NCBI GenBank assembly: GCA_019410445.1
Contig: DXSO01000031.1
Span: 1,276-6,765, forward strand
Origin: Sutterella sp.
Lineage (GTDB): Bacteria > Pseudomonadota > Gammaproteobacteria > Burkholderiales > Burkholderiaceae_F
Length of the DNA stretch: 5,490 nucleotides
Direction: 5' to 3'
In this document: one piece after another, positions 5,476-5,490 of the stretch
Layout: every line of letters begins with the position of its first letter
Position numbering within the stretch: position 1 is the first letter of the stretch
Notes under the pieces: generated by a model
The model's input: the letters and a program-made list of their open reading frames with translations, nothing else
Database searches by the model: none
Told to the model about the DNA's origin: nothing
Program-made: the position numbers and the translations under genes

Positions 5476-5490
5476 ATGTGCATTGCCATT
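5476..5490 (+). CDS. HypC/HupF/HoxL-family hydrogenase maturation chaperone, first five codons
   Basis: Only MCIAI is visible before the window ends. A start with Met-Cys followed by small hydrophobic residues is characteristic of HypC-family chaperones, whose Cys2 holds the Fe(CN)2CO unit and hands it to the large subunit. GGAGA at 5465-5469, 6 nt upstream, is a good ribosome-binding site, and the gene follows the protease gene after 18 bp, so the two are likely co-transcribed. The position just after the protease fits hoxL or hupF. Five residues cannot decide which member it is. Confidence 0.72.

Noticed and set aside
1..5490. tRNA or rRNA genes, CRISPR arrays, insertion sequences, attachment sites.
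   Set aside because: No cloverleaf of tRNA size, no regularly spaced repeats, no transposase or integrase fragments on either strand.

Overview
The window carries most of an operon for a membrane-bound, uptake-type [NiFe] hydrogenase. It is preceded by the 3' end of an unrelated gene for a parvulin-type peptidyl-prolyl isomerase, and all genes lie on the + strand. The proteins resemble those of Proteobacteria: the two structural subunits are close in motif and length to E. coli hydrogenase-1 (HyaA/HyaB) and to the hydrogenases of Betaproteobacteria such as Ralstonia/Cupriavidus HoxK/HoxG. A betaproteobacterium (Burkholderiales, perhaps Sutterellaceae-like) is my best guess. That rests on recalled protein resemblance and moderate GC, not on a search.

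Layout: 1-525, the tail of a PpiC-like foldase, ending in a strong intrinsic terminator (562-595). 526-945, a 420-bp non-coding region, AT-rich in the middle, which serves as promoter and leader of the hydrogenase operon and holds several inverted repeats. 946-2040, small subunit with Tat signal, Fe-S ligands and C-terminal anchor. 2037-3812, large subunit with the NiFe-site cysteines and a cleavable C-terminal extension. 3901-4617, di-heme cytochrome b anchor. 4629-4694, two consecutive hairpins and a T-tract that look like a terminator inside the gene cluster. 4695-4815, a leader that can fold into a compact three-way junction. 4816-5457, HyaD-type maturation endopeptidase. 5476-5490, the first five codons of a HypC/HupF/HoxL-type chaperone cut by the window edge.

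How they work together: the large subunit receives the NiFe(CN)2CO centre with help from Hyp proteins, including the HypC-like chaperone. HyaD then removes the C-terminal tail after His576. The folded heterodimer is exported by Tat through the signal peptide of the small subunit and docks on the cytochrome b, which passes electrons from H2 to quinone. The small subunit has the six-cysteine proximal-cluster pattern typical of oxygen-tolerant (group 1d) enzymes. The order small subunit, large subunit, cytochrome, protease, HypC-like matches hoxKGZML and hupSLCDF clusters.

I see no new protein system here. The most interesting unexplained signals are in the non-coding DNA: the three-way-junction leader before the protease gene, the internal terminator, and the inverted repeats upstream of the small subunit gene and between the large subunit and cytochrome genes.
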